Assembly: GCF_036226685.1 (NCBI RefSeq)
Contig: NZ_CP109009.1
Location: 7,591,501 to 7,655,500 of the forward strand
Length of the DNA: 64,000 nt
DNA from: Streptomyces sp. NBC_00690
Lineage (GTDB): Bacteria; Actinomycetota; Actinomycetes; Streptomycetales; Streptomycetaceae
Direction: 5' to 3'
This document shows positions 55,201 through 64,000 of this stretch, piece after piece; position 1 is the stretch's first letter, and every line of letters starts with the position of its first letter. A program made the position numbers and the translations under genes. The notes beneath the pieces are model-generated. The model made no database searches and was not told the origin of the DNA. It saw nothing but the letters and a program-made list of their open reading frames with translations.

Positions 55201-58200
55201 GAGTGACCTGGCGTGCCCTGCCCGAGGGCCCCGCGACCGAACTGACCGGCAGTTGGCTCGTCCTGTCGTCGGCCGGGCAGCCCGCGCACCAGGCACTTCG
55301 GTCGGCCGAGACCGTACACGCCCTTGAGCAGGCCGGCGCCACGGTGGTGCAGATACCGCTCACCGAGGCGGACGCCGAGCGCGCGGTGCTGACCGATCGG
55401 ATCCGCGAAGCCCTGGCCCGACTGCCCGACCCGGTCACCGGGGTGCTATCGCTGCTCGGACTCGACGAGCACGCCCACTCCGTGCACTCCACCGTCCCGT
55501 TGGGCACGGCGCTGAACCTGGCGCTGGTGCAGTCCCTCGGAGACGCCGGTGTCGACGCGCCCCTGTGGTGGGCGACCCGGGGTGCGGTGTCGGTCGGAGT
55601 CGCCGACGCCGACAGCCCGGTCAGCGCCGCGCAGAACCTGCTCTGGGGCCTCGGCCGAGTGGCCGCGCTGGAGTACCCGCAGCGCTGGGGCGGCCTGGTC
55701 GACCTCCCGGAGACCCTCGACGCTGACACCGCGGCGCGCCTGTGCCGTGTGCTGGCCAACAGCGCCGAGGCCGAGGACCAGATAGCCGTACGGGCCACCG
55801 CCTGCCACGGCCGACGTCTGGTCAGGTCCGCCCTGGGCGACGCGGCTCCACGTCGGGCCTGGCGGCCGGGAGGCAGCGTACTGATCACCGGTGGCACCGG
55901 CGGGATCGGCGCGCAGATCGCGCGCTGGCTGGCCCGACGCGGAGCCGAGCACCTGGTGCTGGTCAGCCGACGCGGCGCGGACGCGCCCGGTGCGCCGGAG
56001 CTGTCCGAGGAGTTGGCGGCACTCGGCGCCCAGGTCACCGTGGTCTCCTGCGACGTTGCCGACCTGGACGCCCTGCGCGCCCTGAAGGACGGCCTGGAGC
56101 GGGACGGCCATCGCATCAGCACCGTCTTCCACGCCGCAGGGGCCGGGCTGCTGGTGCCGCTGCCCACGACCGACCTCGACGAGTTCGCCGACACCCTCTA
56201 TGCCAAGGTCGGCGGCGCCAGCAACCTGGACCTGCTGTTCGATCGGGACTCGCTCGACGCATTCGTACTGTTCTCGTCCATCTCCGGAGTGTGGGGCAGC
56301 GCCGACCACGGCGCCTACGCCGCCGCGAACGCCTATCTCGACGGCCTCGCCGAGAACCGCAGGAGCCGTGGCCTGGCGGCAACCTCCGTGGTGTGGGGGA
56401 TCTGGAACCCCGAGGACGGTGCCGGAATGGCGGCCGAACTCGTGGAAGAGACCCTGCGCGGTCACGGAGTCCTGTTCATGCCGCCCGCAGTGGCGATCAC
56501 CGGGCTCCAGCAAGTGTTGGACCACGACGAGACGGTTGTCCTGGTCGCCGACATCGACTGGGACCGCTTCGCCGCGGTGTTCACCTCCGCACGCCCCAGC
56601 CCCCTGATCGCCGAGCTCCCCGAGGTGCGCAGGGCTCTGGCCGCCGAACCGGCCGCCGGCCCCGATGCAACCGCCGGCACGTCATCGGAACTGCGCGATC
56701 GGTTGCGCCCGCTCCCGACGGCCGAGCGAGCTCGGGTGCTCGTCGACCTGGTCCGCACCCAGGCAGCCGCCGTCCTCGGCCACGACTCGGCAGACGCGGT
56801 CGCTCCGGGTCGTGCCTTTCGCGACCTCGGCTTCGACTCGCTGACGGCCGTGGACATGCGCAACCGGCTCAACACCGCCACCGGGCTGCGACTCCCGGTC
56901 ACCGTGGTCTTCGACTACTCCTCGGCCTCCGCACTGGCGCGGCACCTGGAGACCGCGCTGCTGGGGGCCGTCGACCAGCCCGCTGCCGCCATACCGCCCC
57001 CGCAGGACCTGGCCGCCGCCGACGACGACCCGATCGTGATCGTGTCCATGAGCTGCCGCTACCCCGGCGGTGTGCGCACCCCTGAGGAGCTGTGGAGCCT
57101 GGTCGCCGACGGTCGTGACGCGGTCTCCGAACTGCCGTCCGACCGAGGTTGGGATCTGGACGGCCTCTACGACGCGGATCCCGACCGGCCCGGCAAGAGC
57201 TATGCCGCCGCGGGCGGATTCGTCCACGACGCCGGCCTGTTCGACGCAGGGTTCTTCGGGATCTCGCCGCGTGAGGCGCTGGCGATGGACCCACAGCAGC
57301 GGCTGCTCCTTGAGACGAGTTGGGAGGCGATCGAGCGCGCCGGCATCGACCCCGGGTCCCTGCACGGCACCACCACCGGGATCTTCGCGGGCGCGTCCTA
57401 CCAGGGTTACGGCGGCACCCTGCGGGATGTTCCAGAGGCGCTGGAGGGCCTGTTCATCGCCGGCATCTCGACCAGCGTCCTGTCCGGGCGGGTCGCCTAC
57501 CAACTGGGTCTGCAGGGGCCTGCGGTGACCGTGGACACGGCATGCTCCTCATCACTGGTCGCCGTACACCTCGCGGCCCAGTCCCTGCGCTCGGGAGAGT
57601 GCGCACTGGCGCTGGCCGGCGGCGCGACGGTGATGGGCACACCTTTGTCGTTCACCGGCTTCAGCCGGCAGCGCGGGCTGGCCGAGGACGGGCGCTGCAA
57701 GTCCTTCGCCGCATCCGCGGACGGCTTCGGCATGGCCGAAGGCGTCGGTGTGCTGGTGCTGGAGCGGCTCTCCGACGCCCGCCGCAACGGGCATCCCGTA
57801 CTGGCGGTGCTGCGCGGCTCGGCGATCAACCAGGACGGTGCGAGCAACGGCCTGACAGCGCCGAGCGGACTGGCCCAACAGCGGGTGATCCGCGGTGCGC
57901 TGGCGAACGCGCGGCTGACGGCCGCCGACGTGGACGTGGTCGAGGCGCACGGCACCGGCACCCGACTGGGCGACCCGATCGAGGCCGATGCCGTGCTCGC
58001 CACCTATGGCCAGGGCCGGCCGGAGGGCCGGCCGTTGTGGCTGGGGTCGCTGAAGTCCAACATCGGCCACACCCAGGCCGCCGCCGGTGTCGCCGGTGTC
58101 ATGAAGATGGTGCTGGCGATGGACCAGGGGCTGCTGCCACAGACCCTGCACATCGACCAACCGTCCCCGAACGTCGACTGGACCGCCGGCTCCGTCTCGT

Positions 58201-61200
58201 TGCTGACCGAGGCCACCGCCTGGCCGGAAACCGGACGTCCACGCCGGGCCGGGGTCTCCTCGTTCGGGCTCAGCGGCACCAACGCCCACGTCATCATCGA
58301 GCAGCCGCCCGCCGTACCCGCCGAGTCTGCCGAGTCCGTTGAATCCAGTGAGTCTGCCGAATCGGACACGTCCGTCGCGCCGGCCACCGTCCCATGGGTA
58401 CTGTCCGGGCGTACCCCCGACGCCCTGAAGGTCCAGGCCGCTCGGCTGCACGAGCATCTGACGGAGCGTTCGGAGATCTCTCCGGCCGATGTCGGCTACT
58501 CCCTGGCGACCACCCGAACCGCGTTCGAGCATCGCGCCGTCGTCATCGGCGACGACCGCGCCACCCTGCTGCGCGGACTCGCGGCACTGGCCACCGGAGA
58601 ACGGGACCCCGGCCTGGTCAGCGGCACCGTCGCCCGGTCCACCAGAACCGTCTTCGTCTTTCCCGGCCAGGGCTCCCAGTGGACCGGCATGGCACAGGAA
58701 CTGCTCAATGTCGCCCCCGTCTTCGCGGAACGGATCGCCGCCTGCGAACGCGCACTCTCCCCTCACCTCGACTGGTCGCTGCTCGCCGTTCTCAGGGATG
58801 AGCCCGGCGCGCCCCCGCTGGACCGGGTGGACGTGGTCCAGCCGGTGCTGTTCGCCGTGATGGTGTCCCTGGCCGAGCTATGGCGTTCCCACGGGGTCGT
58901 CCCCGACGCCGTCGTGGGTCACTCGCAGGGGGAGATCGCCGCCGCCTGCGTGGCCGGAGCCCTCTCGCTGGACGACGCCGCGCGGATCGTAGCCCTCCGC
59001 AGCCGGGCCCTGCTCGCCCTGACCGGACGCGGCGGCATGCTGTTCGTGCCACAGCCGGCAGAGGCGGTACGGGAAGTGCTCGCAGCCTGGGACGGGGCAC
59101 TCGACTTCGCCGCCGTCAACGGGTCGACCTCGGTGACGGTCTCCGGTGACCCGGCGGCGCTGGCCGAGCTGGGCGATCAGTACTCCGAGGTGGGCGTGCT
59201 GACCTGGCCCGTCCCCGGCGTGGACTTCGCCGGCCACTCGACACAGGTGGAGGAGATCCAGCAGGAACTGCTCACCCTGCTCGCCGGGATCGAACCGCGG
59301 ACGTCCGACGTCCCGTTCTACTCCACGGTCAGCGGTGGGCTGCTGGACACCGCAGCACTGGACACCGAGTACTGGTACCGCAATCTGCGCCGGCCCGTGG
59401 AGTTCGAGCGGGCGATCGGCGCACTGATCGCCGACGGGCACCACACCTTCGTCGAGTGCAGCACCCACCCCGCGCTCACGGTCTGGCTCCAACAGGCCGT
59501 CGAGGCGGCCGAGGTCGGTGACGGAGCCGTCGTCGGGACCCTGCGCCGCGACGAAGGCGGCCCCGCCCGCTTCCTCGCCGCGCTGGCAGAACTACAGGTG
59601 CATGGCCTCCCAGTGGACTGGGAGACGGTCTTCGCCGGATCCGGTGCACGGAAGCGCCCCCTGCCCACCTACGCCTTCCAGCGGCAGCAGTACTGGCTGG
59701 ACACCAGCACCCCGGACCGGCCCGCCGATCTCGTGACCCGTGCCGACACGGCCGACGCCGGGTTCTGGGAAGCGGTGGACCACGGTGACCTGGACGCCCT
59801 CGCCACCACCCTGAGCGTCGAAGACGGTGAACTACGGGCCTCCCTCGCCTCCCTCGTCCCCACCCTGTCGGACTGGCTGCGCGGACGGCGCGGCAGCACG
59901 ACCGCCGACGGCTGGCGCTACCGGGTCGCCTGGAAGCCCCTGCCGACGCCCGGGCAGCCCGGGCTCCGCGGAACCTGGCTGGTCGTGGCGCCGACCGGCA
60001 CGGCCGCCGACCCGACCGTCACCTTCGTCCTCGACTCCCTGCGCGCGCACGGGGCCGCACCCGTCCTGATCGAGGCGGGCCCGGACACAGTCGACCGGGC
60101 CGTGTTCGGTGAGCTGTTGCACGATGTCCAGGGCCGGACCGGCGAGGCACCTGCCGGCGTGGTGTCCCTGCTCGCCCTGGCCGAGGAACCCCACAGCACG
60201 GATTCAGCGCTTCCGCTCGGCCTTGCGCTGACGGTCGCGCTGCTCCAGGCACTGGGCGACCTCGGCGCCGACTCCCCGCTCTGGTGCGCCACCAAGGGCG
60301 CTGTGTCGGTCGGCCGCTCCGACCGGATCGACAGCACGCTCCAGGCGCTGGTCTGGGGCCTCGGCGGAGTCGCCGGAGTCGAGTACCCGCAGCGCTGGGC
60401 GGGACTGGTGGACCTTCCGCAGCGGCTCGACGACCGGGCCGGAGCCCGACTGGCCGAGGCGCTGGCAGGTCTCGACGGAGAAGACCAGTTGGCGGTACGG
60501 GCCTCCGGCGTCTTCGGCCGCAGGCTCGTCCACGCCGGGCTCGGCGACACGCCCCCGGTCCGCGGCTGGACGCCCGAAGGCACGGTCCTGATCACCGGTG
60601 GAACCGGCGGCCTCGGCGCTCAGATCGCCCGACGGCTCGCCCGCACCGGCACCGCTCACCTGCTGCTGACGAGCCGTCGAGGCACCCTGACACCCGGAGC
60701 GGACGCACTGCTGGCCGAACTGCGCGAACTCGGGGCCGAGGCCACCGTTGCGGCCTGTGATGTCGCGGACCGGGACCAACTGGCGGAACTGCTCGCCGGC
60801 ATCCCGGCCGAACGCCCGCTGCGCGCCGTACTGCACGCCGCGGGAGTCCTGGACGACGGAGTGATCGACTCGATCACGCCCGAGCGCGCGGCCGGAGTCC
60901 TGCGACCCAAACTGGATGGCGCCCACAATCTCGACGCCCTCACCCGTGAACTCGACCTGAGCGCCTTCGTACTGTTCTCCTCGCTGGCCGGGACGCTCGG
61001 TGGCACCGGACAGGGGAGCTACGCCGCCGCCAACGCCTACCTGGACGCCCTGGCCCGGCGGCGCCGCGACCTCGGTCTGCCGGGCACTTCGGTGGCCTGG
61101 GGCCTCTGGGGCGGCGAGAGCCTCGCCTCGGGAGCGGTCGCCGAACGTCTGGTCCGCAACGGCCTCCCGGCCATGGACCCCGAACTGGCGACGGCCGCAC

Positions 61201-64000
61201 TCCAGCAGGCACTCGACCACGACGACACGGCGGTGCTGATCGCGGACTTCGCCTGGGACCGCTTCACCCGGGCGTTCACCGCGCTCCGGCCCAGCGCAGC
61301 CATCGGGGACCTGCCGGAAGTGCGGGAGGTGCTCGCGGCAGCACGACCGGCCCGCGACACAGGCGGCGCGGAGCCGCCGGCCCTGCGGTTGGCCGGGCTG
61401 CCCCCGGCAGAACGGGACCGGGCGCTGCTGGAACTGGTCCGGGTCGAAGTCGCCGCGGTGCTCGGCCACGCGGGACCCGAATCGGTCGAACCCGACCAGG
61501 TGTTCAAGGACATCGGGTTCGACTCGCTGACCGCCGTCGAGCTGCGCAACAGGCTCGCCGAGGCCACCGGGCTACGGCTGTCCGTGACCCTGGCCTTCGA
61601 CTATCCCACCGCGACGGTGCTGGCCGGCCATCTCCGCACCGAACTGCTGGGAGCCTCCGTCGCTGCGACGGACTCCGCCCCGGAACAGCCACCGGTGACG
61701 GCCGCCGTCGTGGACGACGACGCAATCGCCGTGGTCGCGATGAGCTGCCGCTACCCCGGTGGCATCAGCACTCCCGAAGAACTGTGGGAACTGATCGCCA
61801 CCGGACAGGACGCGATCTCCGGCTTCCCCACCGGACGCGGCTGGGACCTGGAGGGCCTCTACGACCCCGACCCCGAGCAGGTCGGCAGCACCTATGCGCA
61901 GGAGGGCGGCTTCCTGCACGAGGCCGACCGCTTCGACCCGGCCTTCTTCGGGATCTCACCGCGCGAAGCGCTGACCATCGATCCCCAACAGCGGCTGCTG
62001 CTCGAACTCTCCTGGGAGGCTTTCGAGCGCGCAGGCATCGACCCGCTGTCGCTCAAGGGCAGTCAGAGCGGCGTCTTCGTCGGCTGCAGCCACCACGATT
62101 ACGGATCGCGGGTCACCGAGCCCTCCGAGGAGTTCGAGGGATACCTCGGCATCGGCAGTGCGGGCAGCGTGGCGTCCGGGCGGATCTCCTACAGCCTCGG
62201 TCTGGAAGGACCCGCGGTGACCGTGGACACGGCGTGCTCCTCGTCGCTGGTCGCGGTGCACTTGGCGGCGCAGTCGCTGCGGGCGGGGGAGTGCTCGCTC
62301 GCACTCGCCGGCGGAGTGACCGTGATGTCGACGCCGGGGGCGTTCGTCGAGTTCAGCAGGCAGCGGGTCCTCGCCGAGAACGGGCGCTGCAAGCCCTTCG
62401 CAGCCGCCGCCGACGGCACCTCGTGGGCCGAGGGCGCAGGGTTGCTGGTCCTCGAACGGCTCTCCGACGCCCGGCGCAACGGACATCCGGTGCTCGCCCT
62501 CGTACGTGGCTCGGCGGTCAACCAGGACGGTGCCAGCAACGGACTGACCGCACCTAATGGGCCTTCACAGCAACGGGTGATCCGGGCGGCGCTCGCCAAC
62601 GCGGGGCTGGCGGCGTCCGATGTGGACGCGGTGGAGGCGCACGGCACCGGGACCAAGCTGGGCGATCCGATCGAGGCACAGGCACTGCTGGCCACCTACG
62701 GGCAGGAGCGCGTGGCGGACCGGCCGTTGTGGCTGGGGTCGTTGAAGTCGAACATCGGACACAGTCAGGCCGCCGCCGGGGTGGCCGGGATCATCAAGAT
62801 GGTGCAGGCGATGCGGCACGGGGCGCTGCCCCGCACCCTGCACATCGACGAGCCGACCCCCTACGTGGACTGGTCGGCCGGCGCGGTACGGCTGCTCACC
62901 GAGGACACCCCGTGGCCGGAGACCGGCCGCCCCCGGCGGGCCGCGGTGTCGTCGTTCGGCGTCAGCGGCACCAATGCCCACACCATCCTGGAACAGCCCA
63001 CCGACCCAGGCCCGGACCTGGCCGCCCCCCGCAAGGTCCTCGCGCCCGCCGCGGGGCCCGCCGAGCCGGCGTCTGCCCTACCGTGGCTGCTGTCCGCCCG
63101 GAGCGCGGACGCCCTACGGGACCAGGCGGGCCAACTGCTCCGCCACCTGGAGCGGAACCCGCAATTCGACGCCGCCGACCTCGGGTACTCGCTGGCGCTG
63201 AACCGCAGTGCCTTCGAGTACCGGGCCGCCGTCACCGGCACGGACCGGGAAACCCTGCTGCACGGGCTCACCGCCCTCGCTTCGGCCGAGCCGGCCGCGG
63301 ATCTGGTGCAGGGCAACACCGGAGTGGCCGGGAAGACCGCCTTCCTCTTCCCCGGTCAAGGTAGCCAGCGATCCGGCATGGGCGCGGAGCTGTATGCGCG
63401 TTTCCCGGTCTTCGCCGACGCCTTCGACGCGGTCTGCGCGGAGCTCGACCCCCTGTTGGACCGCCCGCTGCGCGAGGTGATCGACGCGGCCCCCGGCCAT
63501 CCCGACCACGGCCTGCTGGACCTCACCGGGTACACCCAGCCGGCCCTGTTCGCTCTCGGTGTCGCGCTGTTCCGACTGGTCGAGCACTGGGGTGTGCGTC
63601 CCGACTACCTCCTCGGCCACTCGGTGGGGGAGTTGGCCGCAGCCCATGTCGCCGGAGTGTTCTCGCTGCCCGACGCCGCCGCCCTGGTCGCCGCGAGAGG
63701 ACGGCTGATGCAGGCACTGCCGGCCGGAGGCGCGATGTTCGCCCTCGCAGCCCCGGAGGAGGAAGTGTTGCCGCTGCTGGAGGGCCGGGAGAGCGCCGTC
63801 GGGCTGGCAGCCGTCAACGGTCCGGCCTCGACCGTGATCTCCGGCGACGGGACGGCGGTGGCCGAACTCGCCGCCGTACTCGCCGCACGTGGGCGCAAGA
63901 CCCGTCAACTGAGGGTTAGCCACGCCTTCCACTCACCCCTGATGGAACCGATGCTCGCCGAGTTCCGCAAGGTCGCGGCAGAGATCGACATGGGCGAAGC
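52251..64000 (+). CDS. bafAII: Modular type I polyketide synthase: modules 4, 5 and part of 6 (partial, runs off right edge)
   Basis: The frame is open from the ATG at 52251 to the window end (3916 codons). The N-terminal docking helix is [20 protein letters not shown] and [10 protein letters not shown], partner of the tail of the previous protein. Modules 4 (KS-AT-KR-ACP) and 5 (KS-AT-KR-ACP) are complete; module 6 stops within its AT. In the bafilomycin scheme they add C16-C15, C14-C13 and C12-C11; the unusual module 5 AT would load the methoxymalonyl unit giving the C14 methoxy group. The assigned symbol is inference from this order. It is cotranscribed with the first PKS gene (16-bp gap). 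Confidence 0.93.
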   Translation, partial: MSDDKKLLDYLRRATADLGDARRQLREAEQARHEPIAIVSMACRYPGGATSPELLWDLVSRGADAVSEWPVNRGWDVEALYDPDPDRPGTSYTRHGGFLHEAAEFDAEFFGISPREALAIDPQQRLVLETAWEAVERAAMDPRALRRTSTGVFLGAIGNGYGAGSRHLPEVQGLLDTGTASSVVSGRIAYTLGLEGPAVTVDTACSSSLVALHLAIRALRAGDCSLALAGGVSVMATPDAFVAFSRQRALAADGRCKAFGADADGTGWSEGVGVLLMERLSDARRNGHRVLAVVRGSATNQDGASNGLTAPNGPSQQRVIRAALADAGLVASDVDVVEAHGTGTTLGDPIEAQALLATYGQGRTGQPPLWLGSLKSNIGHTSAAAGVGGVIKMVLAIQHGELPRTLHAEVPTPMVSWSTGAVELLSEARPWDDTGRPRRAGVSAFGVSGTNAHLILEEVPTEEAEPPITPVQQGGSLPWVLSGRSDEALRDQAVRLLGYLGAGSGLGLGEVGCALATTRSAFERRAVVVGDDVDRMLDGVRALAAGGSASGLVCGGGLSSGRSVLVFPGQGSQWVGMAGVLLDESVVFASRMAECERVLGSLVGWSLSGVLRSGGSLGGVEVVQPVLWAVMVSLAEVWRSFGVVVDGVVGHSQGEIAAACVAGGLSLEDGARVVVLRSRAVGVLAGRGGMASVSLSVGVVRGRLVGWGGRLSVAAVNGPLSTVVSGDVDAVVELVEGLVREGVRARLIEVDYASHSAHVEEVREQILTDLAGIAPVSGSVPFFSTVTGRWLDTASLDAEYWYRNLRQTVEFEQATRGLLEEGFRFFIEPSPHPVLGFSIQETADAAAIADSAQGPAVALGTLRRGEGGLDRFLLSLGEAHASGLSPDWDLVFAGHTSDGVSLPTYPFQRRPYWLEDTGTATDNSLGQSSAEEDFWQALGGGDLDRFTAALGVTPEDPLNVVLPALTTWRTERGERSAVDSWRYRVTWRALPEGPATELTGSWLVLSSAGQPAHQALRSAETVHALEQAGATVVQIPLTEADAERAVLTDRIREALARLPDPVTGVLSLLGLDEHAHSVHSTVPLGTALNLALVQSLGDAGVDAPLWWATRGAVSVGVADADSPVSAAQNLLWGLGRVAALEYPQRWGGLVDLPETLDADTAARLCRVLANSAEAEDQIAVRATACHGRRLVRSALGDAAPRRAWRPGGSVLITGGTGGIGAQIARWLARRGAEHLVLVSRRGADAPGAPELSEELAALGAQVTVVSCDVADLDALRALKDGLERDGHRISTVFHAAGAGLLVPLPTTDLDEFADTLYAKVGGASNLDLLFDRDSLDAFVLFSSISGVWGSADHGAYAAANAYLDGLAENRRSRGLAATSVVWGIWNPEDGAGMAAELVEETLRGHGVLFMPPAVAITGLQQVLDHDETVVLVADIDWDRFAAVFTSARPSPLIAELPEVRRALAAEPAAGPDATAGTSSELRDRLRPLPTAERARVLVDLVRTQAAAVLGHDSADAVAPGRAFRDLGFDSLTAVDMRNRLNTATGLRLPVTVVFDYSSASALARHLETALLGAVDQPAAAIPPPQDLAAADDDPIVIVSMSCRYPGGVRTPEELWSLVADGRDAVSELPSDRGWDLDGLYDADPDRPGKSYAAAGGFVHDAGLFDAGFFGISPREALAMDPQQRLLLETSWEAIERAGIDPGSLHGTTTGIFAGASYQGYGGTLRDVPEALEGLFIAGISTSVLSGRVAYQLGLQGPAVTVDTACSSSLVAVHLAAQSLRSGECALALAGGATVMGTPLSFTGFSRQRGLAEDGRCKSFAASADGFGMAEGVGVLVLERLSDARRNGHPVLAVLRGSAINQDGASNGLTAPSGLAQQRVIRGALANARLTAADVDVVEAHGTGTRLGDPIEADAVLATYGQGRPEGRPLWLGSLKSNIGHTQAAAGVAGVMKMVLAMDQGLLPQTLHIDQPSPNVDWTAGSVSLLTEATAWPETGRPRRAGVSSFGLSGTNAHVIIEQPPAVPAESAESVESSESAESDTSVAPATVPWVLSGRTPDALKVQAARLHEHLTERSEISPADVGYSLATTRTAFEHRAVVIGDDRATLLRGLAALATGERDPGLVSGTVARSTRTVFVFPGQGSQWTGMAQELLNVAPVFAERIAACERALSPHLDWSLLAVLRDEPGAPPLDRVDVVQPVLFAVMVSLAELWRSHGVVPDAVVGHSQGEIAAACVAGALSLDDAARIVALRSRALLALTGRGGMLFVPQPAEAVREVLAAWDGALDFAAVNGSTSVTVSGDPAALAELGDQYSEVGVLTWPVPGVDFAGHSTQVEEIQQELLTLLAGIEPRTSDVPFYSTVSGGLLDTAALDTEYWYRNLRRPVEFERAIGALIADGHHTFVECSTHPALTVWLQQAVEAAEVGDGAVVGTLRRDEGGPARFLAALAELQVHGLPVDWETVFAGSGARKRPLPTYAFQRQQYWLDTSTPDRPADLVTRADTADAGFWEAVDHGDLDALATTLSVEDGELRASLASLVPTLSDWLRGRRGSTTADGWRYRVAWKPLPTPGQPGLRGTWLVVAPTGTAADPTVTFVLDSLRAHGAAPVLIEAGPDTVDRAVFGELLHDVQGRTGEAPAGVVSLLALAEEPHSTDSALPLGLALTVALLQALGDLGADSPLWCATKGAVSVGRSDRIDSTLQALVWGLGGVAGVEYPQRWAGLVDLPQRLDDRAGARLAEALAGLDGEDQLAVRASGVFGRRLVHAGLGDTPPVRGWTPEGTVLITGGTGGLGAQIARRLARTGTAHLLLTSRRGTLTPGADALLAELRELGAEATVAACDVADRDQLAELLAGIPAERPLRAVLHAAGVLDDGVIDSITPERAAGVLRPKLDGAHNLDALTRELDLSAFVLFSSLAGTLGGTGQGSYAAANAYLDALARRRRDLGLPGTSVAWGLWGGESLASGAVAERLVRNGLPAMDPELATAALQQALDHDDTAVLIADFAWDRFTRAFTALRPSAAIGDLPEVREVLAAARPARDTGGAEPPALRLAGLPPAERDRALLELVRVEVAAVLGHAGPESVEPDQVFKDIGFDSLTAVELRNRLAEATGLRLSVTLAFDYPTATVLAGHLRTELLGASVAATDSAPEQPPVTAAVVDDDAIAVVAMSCRYPGGISTPEELWELIATGQDAISGFPTGRGWDLEGLYDPDPEQVGSTYAQEGGFLHEADRFDPAFFGISPREALTIDPQQRLLLELSWEAFERAGIDPLSLKGSQSGVFVGCSHHDYGSRVTEPSEEFEGYLGIGSAGSVASGRISYSLGLEGPAVTVDTACSSSLVAVHLAAQSLRAGECSLALAGGVTVMSTPGAFVEFSRQRVLAENGRCKPFAAAADGTSWAEGAGLLVLERLSDARRNGHPVLALVRGSAVNQDGASNGLTAPNGPSQQRVIRAALANAGLAASDVDAVEAHGTGTKLGDPIEAQALLATYGQERVADRPLWLGSLKSNIGHSQAAAGVAGIIKMVQAMRHGALPRTLHIDEPTPYVDWSAGAVRLLTEDTPWPETGRPRRAAVSSFGVSGTNAHTILEQPTDPGPDLAAPRKVLAPAAGPAEPASALPWLLSARSADALRDQAGQLLRHLERNPQFDAADLGYSLALNRSAFEYRAAVTGTDRETLLHGLTALASAEPAADLVQGNTGVAGKTAFLFPGQGSQRSGMGAELYARFPVFADAFDAVCAELDPLLDRPLREVIDAAPGHPDHGLLDLTGYTQPALFALGVALFRLVEHWGVRPDYLLGHSVGELAAAHVAGVFSLPDAAALVAARGRLMQALPAGGAMFALAAPEEEVLPLLEGRESAVGLAAVNGPASTVISGDGTAVAELAAVLAARGRKTRQLRVSHAFHSPLMEPMLAEFRKVAAEIDMGE
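53178..53272 (+). repeat. 95-bp KS block identical to 40601-40695
   Basis: Second copy of the short KS block, in module 4. Sequence on both sides is clearly less similar. Confidence 0.85.
53691..54730 (+). repeat. 1,040-bp AT block, near-identical to 41111-42150
   Basis: Second copy of the AT block. The junctions are sharp: at 53691 the sequence changes from CCCTGGGTG to TTGTCGGGG, and after 54730 codons return to CATCGAACCCAGC-style usage. Confidence 0.93.
57025..61650 (+). other. PKS module 5: KS-AT(unusual extender)-KR-ACP
   Basis: The KS Cys is at 57543-57545. The KS-AT linker contains a Glu/Ser-rich repeat ([16 protein letters not shown], about 58320-58370). The AT has GHSQGE (58917-58934) but FAGHS (59226-59240) where YASHS or HAFHS is normal, pointing to a non-standard extender. 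The KR has LDD (60849-60857), a B-type. The ACP Ser is at 61524-61526. Confidence 0.9.
61718..64000 (+). other. PKS module 6 (partial): KS-AT(malonyl)
   Basis: The KS Cys is at 62235-62237. The AT has GHSVGE (63615-63632) and HAFHS (63921-63935), the malonyl pair. The window ends within the AT. The bafilomycin scheme predicts DH and KR domains beyond the edge. Confidence 0.9.

Larger units (their letters stand above)
52349..56955 (+). other. PKS module 4: KS-AT(methylmalonyl)-KR-ACP
   Basis: The KS Cys is at 52863-52865. The AT has GHSQGE (54198-54215) and YASHS (54504-54518) inside the duplicated block. The KR has Trp (56292), His (56307) and Tyr (56316) in [10 protein letters not shown] and no LDD, the pattern of an A2-type KR, which acts on an epimerised methyl-bearing substrate. 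The ACP Ser is at 56838-56840. Confidence 0.92.

Noticed and set aside
38057..64000. Concanamycin-type product
   Set aside because: Concanamycin needs extra early malonyl steps with dehydration to build its propenyl end; here module 1 after the loading module is methylmalonyl with KR only.

Overview
The window is high-GC DNA of a Streptomyces-type actinomycete (Streptomyces or a close relative such as Kitasatospora). The evidence is G/C-ending codons, overlapping ATGA/GTGA gene junctions, GTG starts, a Trypco2/trypsin pair, pirin, GlxA-type regulators and a giant modular type I polyketide synthase.

Region 1 (1-17.4 kb) is mostly ordinary chromosomal genes. In order these are: a trypsin-like protease running off the left edge, divergent from a Trypco2 gene; an MMPL exporter; an FAD amine-oxidase-like enzyme; a cyclophilin; a GlxA-type regulator translationally coupled to a Tat-exported DJ-1/PfpI protein; a frameshifted phosphatase remnant; a DUF1684 gene leading a complete five-gene dipeptide/oligopeptide ABC importer operon; a small conserved protein with its TetR regulator and a 46-bp palindrome; a TPR protein; and a pirin with a classical terminator.

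Region 2 (17.5-32.8 kb) is an accessory region full of broken and mobile genes. It holds a decayed IS5-like transposase; an orphan five-repeat CRISPR array of type I-E geometry (29/32); and, 15 bp from the last repeat, an IS427-group IS5 element whose transposase is itself interrupted by an apparently intact 2.5-kb group II intron encoding an RT/maturase with an HNH domain. It continues with a cold-shock protein, a HEAT-like protein of unknown function, an intact IS1031-like element with a TAA target duplication, a small secreted protein followed by a MacB-like ABC transporter, a RelE/ParE-like toxin remnant and a NACHT NTPase remnant. An imperfect 40-bp direct repeat (32/40 identical, ungapped) lies at both edges, at 17573 and 32749.

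Region 3 (33.2 kb to the right edge) is the start of a polyketide cluster. A 5-aminolevulinate synthase diverges from two adenylate-forming ligases, a C5N-unit signature because Streptomyces make heme from glutamate. Two PKS genes follow: a loading module plus modules 1-3, then modules 4, 5 and part of 6. Extender and reduction pattern (loading AT; methylmalonyl+KR; malonyl+KR; methylmalonyl, no reduction; methylmalonyl+KR; unusual AT+KR; malonyl) matches carbons C23 to C11 of the bafilomycin family step by step, so I predict a bafilomycin B1/C1-type (V-ATPase inhibitor) pathway. The AT regions of modules 1 and 4 share a 1,040-bp block of about 98.7% identity with odd GTG/TTG-rich codon use, a sign of recent recombination inside the synthase. 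The rest of the cluster lies beyond the right edge.
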